Assembly (NCBI GenBank): GCA_964389675.1
Contig: CAYMEV010000011.1
Span: forward strand, 1 to 64,000
Length of the DNA stretch: 64,000 nt
Direction: 5' to 3'
DNA from: CAYMEV01 sp964389675 [NCBI: uncultured Candidatus Sumerlaeota bacterium]
GTDB lineage: Bacteria; CAYMEV01
Part shown: piece after piece, positions 55,407-63,134 of the stretch
How the letters are laid out: each line of letters opens with the position of its first letter
How positions within the stretch are numbered: position 1 is the first letter of the stretch
Translations under genes and position numbers: made by a program
Notes under the pieces: generated by a model
Databases searched by the model: none
The model's input: the letters and a program-made list of their open reading frames with translations, nothing else
Told to the model about the DNA's origin: nothing

Positions 55407-56549
55407 ATGAAGATCAACAGCTTTGAAGAAATAGATATAAAAACCCTTGATCCACTGCCAACCAGTGAAGATCTTGATATATTCAGACAGATCACAAGGA
55501 CAGAGATCACAAAAGAACAGGAAGAGATTATAAAAACACCCCCTGAAAGCTTTCCGGAGTGCAGGACTGTAATGGCAGTTCACTGGCATCCCGAGACTAT
55601 CAGCATGGAACTGATAAGATACCGCATATCCGCCACATTCCCAAATATGAAAAACAGCATCATCATTCCCACCCAGCACAATGTAATGATGTCATGGGAT
55701 GATTATTCAGGGGTTGAAATAGACTGCATGTCAAAGGAATTCAATCGCAAGATACAGCTGCTTATACATATGAAGAATAAAAACAGGGACAGGTCCGCCA
55801 CATTTCTCAATATGCTGAATCACACATTGAGATACAGGTCCAACCAGCTCTATGAATTTATAGATTCAGCGCTCAAACCTGCTCTGGAAGGTAGGCTGGA
55901 GTCTGCAGCAAAAAAAACAGGGACTGAAAAAAAGCTGATACTTTTCATAAGGCATTATATGAGTATTATCAAACAGCTTCTGGACATTAATCAGGAAAAT
56001 TTAACCATAGAAATGGTAAAAAACCGTATTGTAAGAGATTTCTTCGACTGTCTCAGGTACAAATACAGCGATTATATGATTAACAGGTGCCAGGTATTCC
56101 TGAATGAATTAAAATCAATAGTAAAGGATAATTTCAGCCTGAAATATTTCTATAAAGCTCAGGACGTAATATCAGAGGCCAGGATGCTTAACGGAGGTAT
56201 CATAATACCCCACCCGGAACAATTCTGGCCTGTACTTCTTACTGATTATGATGTTGATGGGATAGAGGTATGGAATCCCCGGTCGAGACAGTATTCTGAT
56301 TTCCTTATTGATGTTGTCAATAAAAAGAACCGGTCAGCAGACCATAAGAAGCATCTGCTTGTATTTATGGGAGATGATACTCACATGAGTGAAAAGCTAA
56401 GGCCCCCCCATCTGCAGGACAGGGAAAAATCAGGAAGAGAAATTGGTATTCAGGCTGGCTGGAATGATCCTTCTATCATCAAAAGCCTGAAAAATGCAAA
56501 TTCCAGTAAGGCGGGGATCATTTCAGAATATAAAAGCAGATTAGAATAG
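55407..56549 (+). CDS. PHP-like metalloprotein of the amphi-Trp/ATP-grasp cassette
   Basis: 380 residues, no signal peptide. Residues 58-61 read VHWH, 266-271 IIPHPE and 321-327 MGDDTHM, an order (HxH, HP, GDDxH) like the metal ligands of PHP-family phosphoesterases. The middle region (about 110-250) is helical and not typical of PHP enzymes. Assignment to PHP is inference from motif order; overall similarity to known members cannot be judged. It leads the four-gene run ending at the ATP-grasp gene. Confidence 0.55.
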   Translation: MKINSFEEIDIKTLDPLPTSEDLDIFRQITRTEITKEQEEIIKTPPESFPECRTVMAVHWHPETISMELIRYRISATFPNMKNSIIIPTQHNVMMSWDDYSGVEIDCMSKEFNRKIQLLIHMKNKNRDRSATFLNMLNHTLRYRSNQLYEFIDSALKPALEGRLESAAKKTGTEKKLILFIRHYMSIIKQLLDINQENLTIEMVKNRIVRDFFDCLRYKYSDYMINRCQVFLNELKSIVKDNFSLKYFYKAQDVISEARMLNGGIIIPHPEQFWPVLLTDYDVDGIEVWNPRSRQYSDFLIDVVNKKNRSADHKKHLLVFMGDDTHMSEKLRPPHLQDREKSGREIGIQAGWNDPSIIKSLKNANSSKAGIISEYKSRLE

Positions 56550-56561
56550 GGAGATTAAAAC

Positions 56562-56795
56562 ATGAAAAGCGAGAAGGATGATTTCAGGTTTGAGTCGTAT
56601 CAGGATAAAGAGACTGTAATAAAGTATCTGACTGCCTTAAAAGACGGCTTTGAAAAAGATGAAATAATACTCAGGACAGCCAAAAATGACCTGAAACTAA
56701 AACCCGGGGGCCTTATACATTTTAAAATCCTGTCAGAACACAGGGAAAACCGTAAAAAGCTTGTTCTGTCATTTTCCTGGAAAGAGGAGGATTAA
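56562..56795 (+). CDS. Amphi-Trp domain protein
   Basis: 77-residue protein with the amphi-Trp layout: a helix (TVIKYLTALKDGFEKDEIIL in part), short strands (LKLKPGGLIHFKI), then KKLVLSFSWKEED, where the family ends with an alternating strand and Trp. TIGRFAM places such proteins in the GAK gene set with an ATP-grasp enzyme and a kinase. Here it is followed by exactly such genes. Function unknown. Confidence 0.8.
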   Translation: MKSEKDDFRFESYQDKETVIKYLTALKDGFEKDEIILRTAKNDLKLKPGGLIHFKILSEHRENRKKLVLSFSWKEED

Positions 56796-56806
56796 TTACT
56801 GGAATT

Positions 56807-58453
56807 ATGTCTGTTGCTGGTCTGATAAATGAGATTGAAGAAAATTTCCGCTTCCTGATGATCGAAGTGAGCAAACAGCTTGAAGATGCAAGGGAATCCC
56901 TCGATCACCCGCACCACAGGATTGCTGACCGTGTTTTGCTGAGGGATGACCATATCGATAACCTGAAGAGCATTATTGAAAAAAAGGTATACCTGGCTAT
57001 TATCTACTCAGAAACCGGCAATAAGAAGCTTATGGATTTCTCAAAATCCTTGAATGTGATTACTGCAAACCTTGAAAGGATAGGTGATTTCTGCGTAAAC
57101 ATTGTCAATCAGGTACAGTATTTCAATAATCCCGCTTCTATAAAAGATTATGATTATCAGGCTTTCTTTGATGAAATAAACTCAGCTTTTGAGATCATAA
57201 CCGAAGCAGTATTCAGAAATGATATAAGCCTGGCAATTAATATATGCCACAGCGAATACAGCCTTGACCAGCTTTACAAGAATAATTTTGAAGTGATACT
57301 CAAGAAACTGCAGGAGCAGAAAGATACACAGAACCTGCTCACTGTTCTTTTTATATTGAGATACCTGGAAAGAATAGGCGATTCTCTTCTGAATATCGGG
57401 GAAGCAGTAATAAGCTCAATCATTGGGGAAAAACTGAAAATACACCAGATCCATGCTCTCGGTGAATCTCTGGAATCCACTGAATATGATTACCCTGACC
57501 CGGACTTCAGCTTTGAATCCATTGGTGAAACAAAATCAGGCTGTAAGATTGGTATTGTCCAGCTTTCAGACAGGAACGGAGAGACCCATGAAATAATATT
57601 TAAAGAGGGAAAGAGGTATAAGATAGAAAAAGAATACCATAATCTCCATAAATGGAATAAAATCTCTCCAGGAACACCACCAGGTGTTCATGGTTTCCAT
57701 GTCCACAGCCTGAATGCCTCTCTTCTGCTGGAAAAGCTTGAAGGACTGACATTCCAGGAACTTATACTGGAGGAGGATATGTCCTATGCCAGGTCAGCCT
57801 CTGATATTCTTATAAAGCACGTGAGGAATATGTGGCAGAAGACAAAAAGGTCAGGATCCAGGCAATCAAGCCTGTTTTCTCAGGTTACAAAAAGAATTGA
57901 TGACGTACTGAAAGTCCACCCCGGATTCAACAATCCCGAAAGGATTATCGGAAACATCAGAGAGCCTTCTTTCAAGGAACTGATGAGTTTTGCAATAAAC
58001 ATAGAAAAAAAGGTTGCCCTGCCCTTCACTACATTCATACACGGAGATTTTAACGTTGATAATATAATATGTGATATGGAGAAGGGGAAAATACACTATA
58101 TCGACCTGTACAGGTCAAAATACAGCGATTATGTCCAGGATGCCTCAGTTTTTATCGTATCCAATTACAGGATCCCTCATTTCGGAAAGGATGTAAGAGA
58201 CAGGATTGACTGCATGATCAGTAATTTCTACAGGTTCTCCAGGGATTATGCATCTGAAAATAATGATAAATCTTTTGATTTCCGCTTTTCTCTCGGCATA
58301 ATAAGGTCTTTTCTGACCTCAACAAGGTTCCACCTGGATGATGAATTTGCAAAATCAATGTATTACAGGGCTATTTATCTTCTCCTGAAGATATATCATT
58401 ATACCGGAAGGATAGAGGACTTCAGGTTCCCCGAAGACATCATCTATTATTAA
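56807..58453 (+). CDS. PhoU-domain / aminoglycoside-phosphotransferase-like kinase fusion
   Basis: 548 residues. The N-terminal half (about 1-225) is PhoU-like and helical, with VITANLERIGDFCVNIVNQV and FILRYLERIGDSLLNIGEAV, the conserved NLERIGD motif of PhoU. The C-terminal half (about 235-548) is an APH/choline-kinase fold: FIHGDFNVDNI has H412, D414 and N419, and HYIDLYRS has the metal aspartate D433. A weak nucleotide-binding region precedes it. It should phosphorylate something but the substrate is unknown. The fusion is unusual. Confidence 0.85.
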   Translation: MSVAGLINEIEENFRFLMIEVSKQLEDARESLDHPHHRIADRVLLRDDHIDNLKSIIEKKVYLAIIYSETGNKKLMDFSKSLNVITANLERIGDFCVNIVNQVQYFNNPASIKDYDYQAFFDEINSAFEIITEAVFRNDISLAINICHSEYSLDQLYKNNFEVILKKLQEQKDTQNLLTVLFILRYLERIGDSLLNIGEAVISSIIGEKLKIHQIHALGESLESTEYDYPDPDFSFESIGETKSGCKIGIVQLSDRNGETHEIIFKEGKRYKIEKEYHNLHKWNKISPGTPPGVHGFHVHSLNASLLLEKLEGLTFQELILEEDMSYARSASDILIKHVRNMWQKTKRSGSRQSSLFSQVTKRIDDVLKVHPGFNNPERIIGNIREPSFKELMSFAINIEKKVALPFTTFIHGDFNVDNIICDMEKGKIHYIDLYRSKYSDYVQDASVFIVSNYRIPHFGKDVRDRIDCMISNFYRFSRDYASENNDKSFDFRFSLGIIRSFLTSTRFHLDDEFAKSMYYRAIYLLLKIYHYTGRIEDFRFPEDIIYY

Positions 58454-58468
58454 AAAAGGAATGCAGGA

Positions 58469-59341
58469 ATGTATATAGGAGTAATAGGAATACCTGACGG
58501 GTGGTCTACAAAGGTTCTTGTAAGCGCACTTGAGAGCAGGAATATAAGAAGCACCCTGATAGACATGAATGAGACAGTGTGGGACATCAGCAATGACAGA
58601 TTCTGTTTCAATAAGATCAATATAATGGGCCTTGATGCTGTAATCATTAAAAAACTGGGTTCTGAGTACAATCCTCATTTTCTTGATAAGTTGTCAATCC
58701 TTGAATACTTCAGTTCACTCGGGCTCAGATTTTTTTCCAGACCAGAAAATATTAAAACTGCAGTAAACAGATTGACCTGTACATCCCGGCTTAAAAGAGA
58801 CAGCATACCAATCCCTCCCACTACAATTACCGAGAACCTCGATGAAGCAGAGAAAGCAGTGCAAAGATACCATAAGGCCGTAATAAAGCCTCTCTTCACC
58901 TCAAAAGCAAAAGGAATGATGCTTGTAGAATATGATTCACTTACAAGGGATAAATTAGCCAGTTTTAAGAAAAAAGACAACCCTGTCCTGTATATACAGA
59001 AAATGGTAGAGATTCCGGGAAGGGACCTGGGCATAGTATTTATGGGAGGAAAATACCTTGCCACATATTCAAGGGTTATGCAGACAGATTCCTGGAATAC
59101 GACAATAAGGACCGGAGGAAAATATGAGCCTTTCCAGCCTTCAAAACATATAATTGACATCGCAGAAAGGGCACAGCAGATTTTCGGCCTTGATTTTACA
59201 TGTGTAGATATAGCTGAAACACCGGATGGCCCGGTCGTATTTGAGGTATCTCCATTCGGGGGTTTTAGAGGACTGAAGGAAGCAAATAATATCGATGCTG
59301 CATCCCTTTATGCAGATTTTATTATTGCAAGACTGGGTTAA
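58469..59341 (+). CDS. RimK-like ATP-grasp enzyme
   Basis: 290-residue ATP-grasp ligase. AVIKPLFTSKAKGMMLVEYD is the ATP-binding strand pair, YIQKMVEIPGRDLGIVF the hinge, and DFTCVDIAETPDGPVVFEVSPFGG the metal loop (E and N-equivalent positions). Such enzymes join a carboxylate to an amine via an acyl-phosphate. TIGRFAM has a GAK-type ATP-grasp family; this may be a member. It starts 15 bases after the kinase fusion. Confidence 0.85.
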   Translation: MYIGVIGIPDGWSTKVLVSALESRNIRSTLIDMNETVWDISNDRFCFNKINIMGLDAVIIKKLGSEYNPHFLDKLSILEYFSSLGLRFFSRPENIKTAVNRLTCTSRLKRDSIPIPPTTITENLDEAEKAVQRYHKAVIKPLFTSKAKGMMLVEYDSLTRDKLASFKKKDNPVLYIQKMVEIPGRDLGIVFMGGKYLATYSRVMQTDSWNTTIRTGGKYEPFQPSKHIIDIAERAQQIFGLDFTCVDIAETPDGPVVFEVSPFGGFRGLKEANNIDAASLYADFIIARLG

Positions 59342-59790
59342 TTTCCTGTTTTTTTGTATCTGTATTCTCTGAAATTATATATAAGCTTAAATGATATATG
59401 CCTTTGCATGACAAGTTCATCAAGTAAACACCTGCTGTCTGACAGTTCCCTCAGATAAAAATAAAATAGAAACAGGGACCTTTCTGCCCAATACACATCT
59501 CCGGATATCTCCTTTTCATGTTTTTCATTCATATCCTCCTGATAACCAGGCATTATAAGCAGATGTCCAAGATAGTCCCTGAACGGTTTGCTCCGGGATT
59601 TATTCAGAGATTTAGCGAGCTTTTCACTGATGCTTCTTATTTTTTGCAGGATATTTTCCTCTTTCCTCTTAAGAATATATATCATGTTCAGGAATGAGGC
59701 AGAAAGCTTCCTGTCATCTGAAAGCATGTCTTCATAATACTTCAGCAAAGCTGATTCATGCTCTATAAGGTTTTTAAGAATTTCATCCAT
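59338..59790 (-). CDS. Hypothetical helical protein, CYTH partner
   Basis: 150 residues, predicted nearly all helical (LIEHESALLKYYEDML, LIMPGYQEDMNEKHEKEI). The spaced acidic and His residues recall ferritin-like or four-helix folds but no family is recognised. It overlaps the upstream CYTH gene by eight bases and the converging ATP-grasp gene by four. Confidence 0.55.
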   Translation of the reverse strand: MDEILKNLIEHESALLKYYEDMLSDDRKLSASFLNMIYILKRKEENILQKIRSISEKLAKSLNKSRSKPFRDYLGHLLIMPGYQEDMNEKHEKEISGDVYWAERSLFLFYFYLRELSDSRCLLDELVMQRHISFKLIYNFREYRYKKTGN

Positions 59791-60442
59791 TCAAAAATTC
59801 CTCTGTTATGCTGAAAATTTCATCACCATAAGATCCATATCCGGGATTTCTGTGCAGAAATGCCCTCTCCCTCTTTGTTTTTGACTGATAAAAATAGGAT
59901 ACTTTCAGCCTCTTAAAAAGGCCTGTGATTATTCTTTCAGCCTTAATATGATCACTGTTTTCACATTCCACTTCATATTCAGTAATTTCATCAGGGTATC
60001 TTATGCTGTCCAGAACAATAATGATACCGCTGAATGAGAATTCCTTCCGTATGGTAGCACAGTAGGATTCAATTTTTATCCCCTTATCGGGTATATTTAT
60101 ATCATCATGGCCCAGTATTTTTAATAAATGATCAATATCATTTTCTCTGCATAAAATATCCTTCGCCTCTAAATCTGTAATTATTTTCTCATTCTCCTGA
60201 GAAATAAACAGATTATCCTTCCTTTGTATTCCCGTTTTGGAAGAAAGGATATAGAATGTGTCTCCTCCGGCCTTCTTTATCCTGAGCCTTATGGAACAGC
60301 CAAGGGCCTTGAGTATTCCGCCGGAAGTGTCAAGATAGAGATTAAGGAGCTTTTCATCACTGGAAAGGTCCTTTAAACTGGATAGAACAGAATTATAATC
60401 CCTGAAATTCTCAAGGCTGTATTTCAGCTCTATCTCCTGCAT
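59783..60442 (-). CDS. CYTH-domain triphosphatase-like protein
   Basis: 219-residue CYTH (triphosphate tunnel) enzyme. QEIELKYSL carries the E3-E5-K7 signature, followed by NLYLDTSGG, SIRLRIKKAGG and EYEVECEN. Members hydrolyse inorganic triphosphate or other triphosphates. No CHAD domain is fused. It may act with the helical protein it overlaps. Confidence 0.85.
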   Translation of the reverse strand: MQEIELKYSLENFRDYNSVLSSLKDLSSDEKLLNLYLDTSGGILKALGCSIRLRIKKAGGDTFYILSSKTGIQRKDNLFISQENEKIITDLEAKDILCRENDIDHLLKILGHDDINIPDKGIKIESYCATIRKEFSFSGIIIVLDSIRYPDEITEYEVECENSDHIKAERIITGLFKRLKVSYFYQSKTKRERAFLHRNPGYGSYGDEIFSITEEFLNG

Positions 60443-60447
60443 GAAGC

Positions 60448-61524
60448 TCAGTCCTTTACAAGAACTGCAAGATAGACCTTGTAAAGCACAATTTTCCTTG
60501 AATATTCATTCAGGCGCCATAGAATGTCGTCTATTTCCTCCTGAAGCGTGAAACCTTTTTCCCTGGCCAGGATTTTCAATGCTTCTATCTCATTTTCGTT
60601 TATGCTTCGAAGCTTGCTGACGCTCTTTGATGATTCTATGAAGGGTGTTGAAAGAATGACAGCCCCTCCCCTTTTCATGATCCTGGCAAGCTCAGTCATG
60701 AAAAGTTCCGGGTCGGCAACTATATCAACCATATTTAAAGCCAGTGAAAAATCAATGCTCCCCGAATCAAATGGAATATTTTCAGCCTCTGAGACAAAAA
60801 ATGATGGCTTTTTTCTATATTTAAGCGGTTTTCTTAAATCAAATGCTCCGTGTGAGAAGCATATCTCTTGCTTATCAGCTGATATGCTGGCACTGTGGAT
60901 TGCTTCGAAGGATGTATCCAGGCCGCAGGAATTCGCGGAAAAACCGGACAGAAGGAATGTATACCCGCCAAGGTTTGAGCCGATATCCAGGGATCTGCCA
61001 TAATCCTCTTTACAATATCTTTTGATAAGGGAATTCACACATTTATACAGGGTATTCTTACTGCCTGTCTCAATCTTTCCAATACTGAACATATCACTGT
61101 CCCACTCCATTCCCATATGTGATTCGTAATATGTCCTGAACCTGGACATAACACCGTCCATAAATCTGTCTTCATATCCTTTCCTGTTTGGGATCACCGG
61201 TTCATTCGGGCTTTTGATCTGTTCCAGGAATATAGAGTACAGGCTTTTTCTTATTTCTGAAGGAAAAGGCCTGCCTATATATTTCAGGTATGAATCAATA
61301 ATGGAGAAATTATTCCTTAAATAATAAAATGCTTTTGGTATCAGCACAGGGACAAAATCTATGACTGGAAATTCAGAACCGCAGGAACTGCATGCTAAAG
61401 ATCCGTACTGAACCCTGTCCCCGATCTCTATTACGGGCATACGGCCCGATGAGCTTTCTTTCAGCTCGCCTGAGCAACGGCCTTCATCTGTTTTATTGGT
61501 ACATACAAATCTGCAGCTGTCCAT
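60448..61524 (-). CDS. SAM-dependent methyltransferase with N-terminal zinc ribbon
   Basis: 358 residues. The N-terminal region (about 1-60) holds cysteines ending in LACSSCGSEFPVIDFVPVLI, as in RNA- or Trm112-like zinc ribbons. The class I methyltransferase motif is RSLDIGSNLGGYTFLLS (about 195-211), with FDSGSIDFSLALNMVDIV as the post-motif. Substrate unknown; a small molecule, rRNA or protein target is possible. It divides the divergent region with the heptosyltransferase-like gene. Confidence 0.8.
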   Translation of the reverse strand: MDSCRFVCTNKTDEGRCSGELKESSSGRMPVIEIGDRVQYGSLACSSCGSEFPVIDFVPVLIPKAFYYLRNNFSIIDSYLKYIGRPFPSEIRKSLYSIFLEQIKSPNEPVIPNRKGYEDRFMDGVMSRFRTYYESHMGMEWDSDMFSIGKIETGSKNTLYKCVNSLIKRYCKEDYGRSLDIGSNLGGYTFLLSGFSANSCGLDTSFEAIHSASISADKQEICFSHGAFDLRKPLKYRKKPSFFVSEAENIPFDSGSIDFSLALNMVDIVADPELFMTELARIMKRGGAVILSTPFIESSKSVSKLRSINENEIEALKILAREKGFTLQEEIDDILWRLNEYSRKIVLYKVYLAVLVKD

Positions 61525-61580
61525 GATTAGAACAATATATTTTATTAAACTGATAGTGTCAAAATATTTAAAGATTTTAA

Positions 61581-61609
61581 TTGAAAATATCTGCCTGCAA
61601 TAATATAAT
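61581..61609 (+). promoter_or_regulatory. Promoter abutting the GT9 start codon
   Basis: TTGAAA (61581-61586), 17-base spacer, TATAAT (61604-61609), with the ATG at 61618. The transcription start would fall within about two bases of the ATG and no ribosome binding site is present, so a leaderless mRNA is likely. Confidence 0.65.
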
Positions 61610-61617
61610 CCCTTTCG

Positions 61618-62661
61618 ATGAATGCCCGTGCAGAAAAAATTCTAATAAAATCTACAAACTGGATAGGGGATGTCGTAATATCCCTTCCGGCTGTAAAAGC
61701 GATCAGGAAAATTTACCCGGATTCCAGCATTACCATTCTATGCAAATCCTATCTTGAGGAAATATATAAGAACCTCGGGTTTATTGATAATGTGACCTGC
61801 ATGGATAATAATTCACCAAAAGCTTTTTTCCATATGATAAAAGAGATAAGATCAGGCGGTTATGACCTCGGAATACTGCTTCAAAATGCCATTAACGGCG
61901 CATTACTCTTCTATTTCGGGAATGTGAAGAAAAGGGTGGGATATCCCACTGATGCAAGAGGGATTTTCCTCACTGACAAACCGAAAGATAAGTATGGAAA
62001 CTCCCATCAGATGCATCGGTATATGGGACTGGCAAAATACCTGGGATATCAAGGCGCAGAACCTGGCCCCTATATACCAACACCCCTGGATGATCACATT
62101 GGCGATAAGGTCTTCCTTTACCGTTTTATCTCAAAAAGGCTTGAAAGAAATATCACAGTCAGGAAACACACGATAGGAATAGCTCCGGGAGCCAAGTACG
62201 GCCCTGCAAAGATGTGGGGCGAGGGAAATTTCAGAAATCTCATTAGCCTCCTCCTTAAGATCAGGGATATAAACATTATTATGATAGGCTCAAGGGAAGA
62301 TTATCAGCTTTCAGAGAAAATCAGGGAACCATTTTCTGAAAACCCGCATGTAATTAACTCATCCGGATATTTCAGCCTGATTGAGAGCCTGTATATTATA
62401 GGCGAACTGGATCTGCTGGTATCAAATGACTCAGGAGCAATGCACATGGCGTCTGCAAGGGATACAAATATTGCAGCAATATTCGGGCCTACCGTCTTTT
62501 CCCATACATCTCCGATATCTCAGAAAGCGACGATCTTTTTCAAAAAGGTTGACTGCTGGCCGTGCAGGTTCAGGAAATGCCCCAGGAAAACCCACAAATG
62601 CATGGATCAGATAAAACCCGAAGAGGTATATGATAATATTCTTCAGAGGTTAGGGCTCTGA
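61618..62661 (+). CDS. waaF: Heptosyltransferase-like GT9 glycosyltransferase
   Basis: 347-residue GT9 enzyme of lipopolysaccharide core assembly, resembling heptosyltransferase II (WaaF). ILIKSTNWIGDVVISLPAVKAIRK is the acceptor-domain signature, and GIAPGAKYGPAKMWGEGNF and LLVSNDSGAMHMASA are in the donor domain. Indicates a diderm with heptose-type core. Exact sugar and acceptor are inferred. The end overlaps the converging ogt gene by 12 bases. Confidence 0.85.
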   Translation: MNARAEKILIKSTNWIGDVVISLPAVKAIRKIYPDSSITILCKSYLEEIYKNLGFIDNVTCMDNNSPKAFFHMIKEIRSGGYDLGILLQNAINGALLFYFGNVKKRVGYPTDARGIFLTDKPKDKYGNSHQMHRYMGLAKYLGYQGAEPGPYIPTPLDDHIGDKVFLYRFISKRLERNITVRKHTIGIAPGAKYGPAKMWGEGNFRNLISLLLKIRDINIIMIGSREDYQLSEKIREPFSENPHVINSSGYFSLIESLYIIGELDLLVSNDSGAMHMASARDTNIAAIFGPTVFSHTSPISQKATIFFKKVDCWPCRFRKCPRKTHKCMDQIKPEEVYDNILQRLGL

Positions 62662-63132
62662 AATGGATTGTTTTCTCTCCATACCAATAAGATACTCTTT
62701 TCTCCACAAACCACAGGAAAAGCCGGTCAGATTGCCATTCTTTCCAATTACCCTGTGGCATGGGATTATTATAACATAGGGGTTTCTTTTAAGTATCTGC
62801 CCGACAGCCCTGGCAGACTCAGGCCTGTTTGCCCTTTGTGCAAGACAGCTGTAACTTATCGTATGCCCATACGGGATCCTGGAACACTCCTGCAGAACGC
62901 TTTTCTTAAAATTACTGCCTTGCAGCGCAATTTTCAGGTCAAATTTTGTTCTTTCACCCTTGAAATACTGATCCAGCTGGCTGACAGCAGCATTTATGAT
63001 CCTGTTTTTACGTTCACTGCTGATTGACTCACCATTATCGCAAAATCCTGCTTTCAAAAGATGCTTTTCATCTGCCTCCAGGACAATCAACCCGGCAGGG
63101 CATCTGTAATATCCCCTGAATATATCGGCCAT
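62650..63132 (-). CDS. ogt: Methylated-DNA-protein-cysteine methyltransferase
   Basis: 160-residue Ogt/AGT suicide enzyme repairing O6-alkylguanine. IIIPCHRVIG carries the acceptor C125, and SRIPYGHTISYSCLAQ and SARAVGQILKRNP form the DNA-binding helix-turn-helix and Asn hinge. Full length without the Ada N-terminal domain. Two bases separate it from the upstream acyl-CoA synthetase gene. Confidence 0.94.
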   Translation of the reverse strand: MADIFRGYYRCPAGLIVLEADEKHLLKAGFCDNGESISSERKNRIINAAVSQLDQYFKGERTKFDLKIALQGSNFKKSVLQECSRIPYGHTISYSCLAQRANRPESARAVGQILKRNPYVIIIPCHRVIGKNGNLTGFSCGLWRKEYLIGMERKQSISEP

Positions 63133-63134
63133 AT

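Noticed and set aside
58675-59160. 161-residue minus-strand reading frame
   Set aside because: Antisense to the ATP-grasp gene with no independent evidence.
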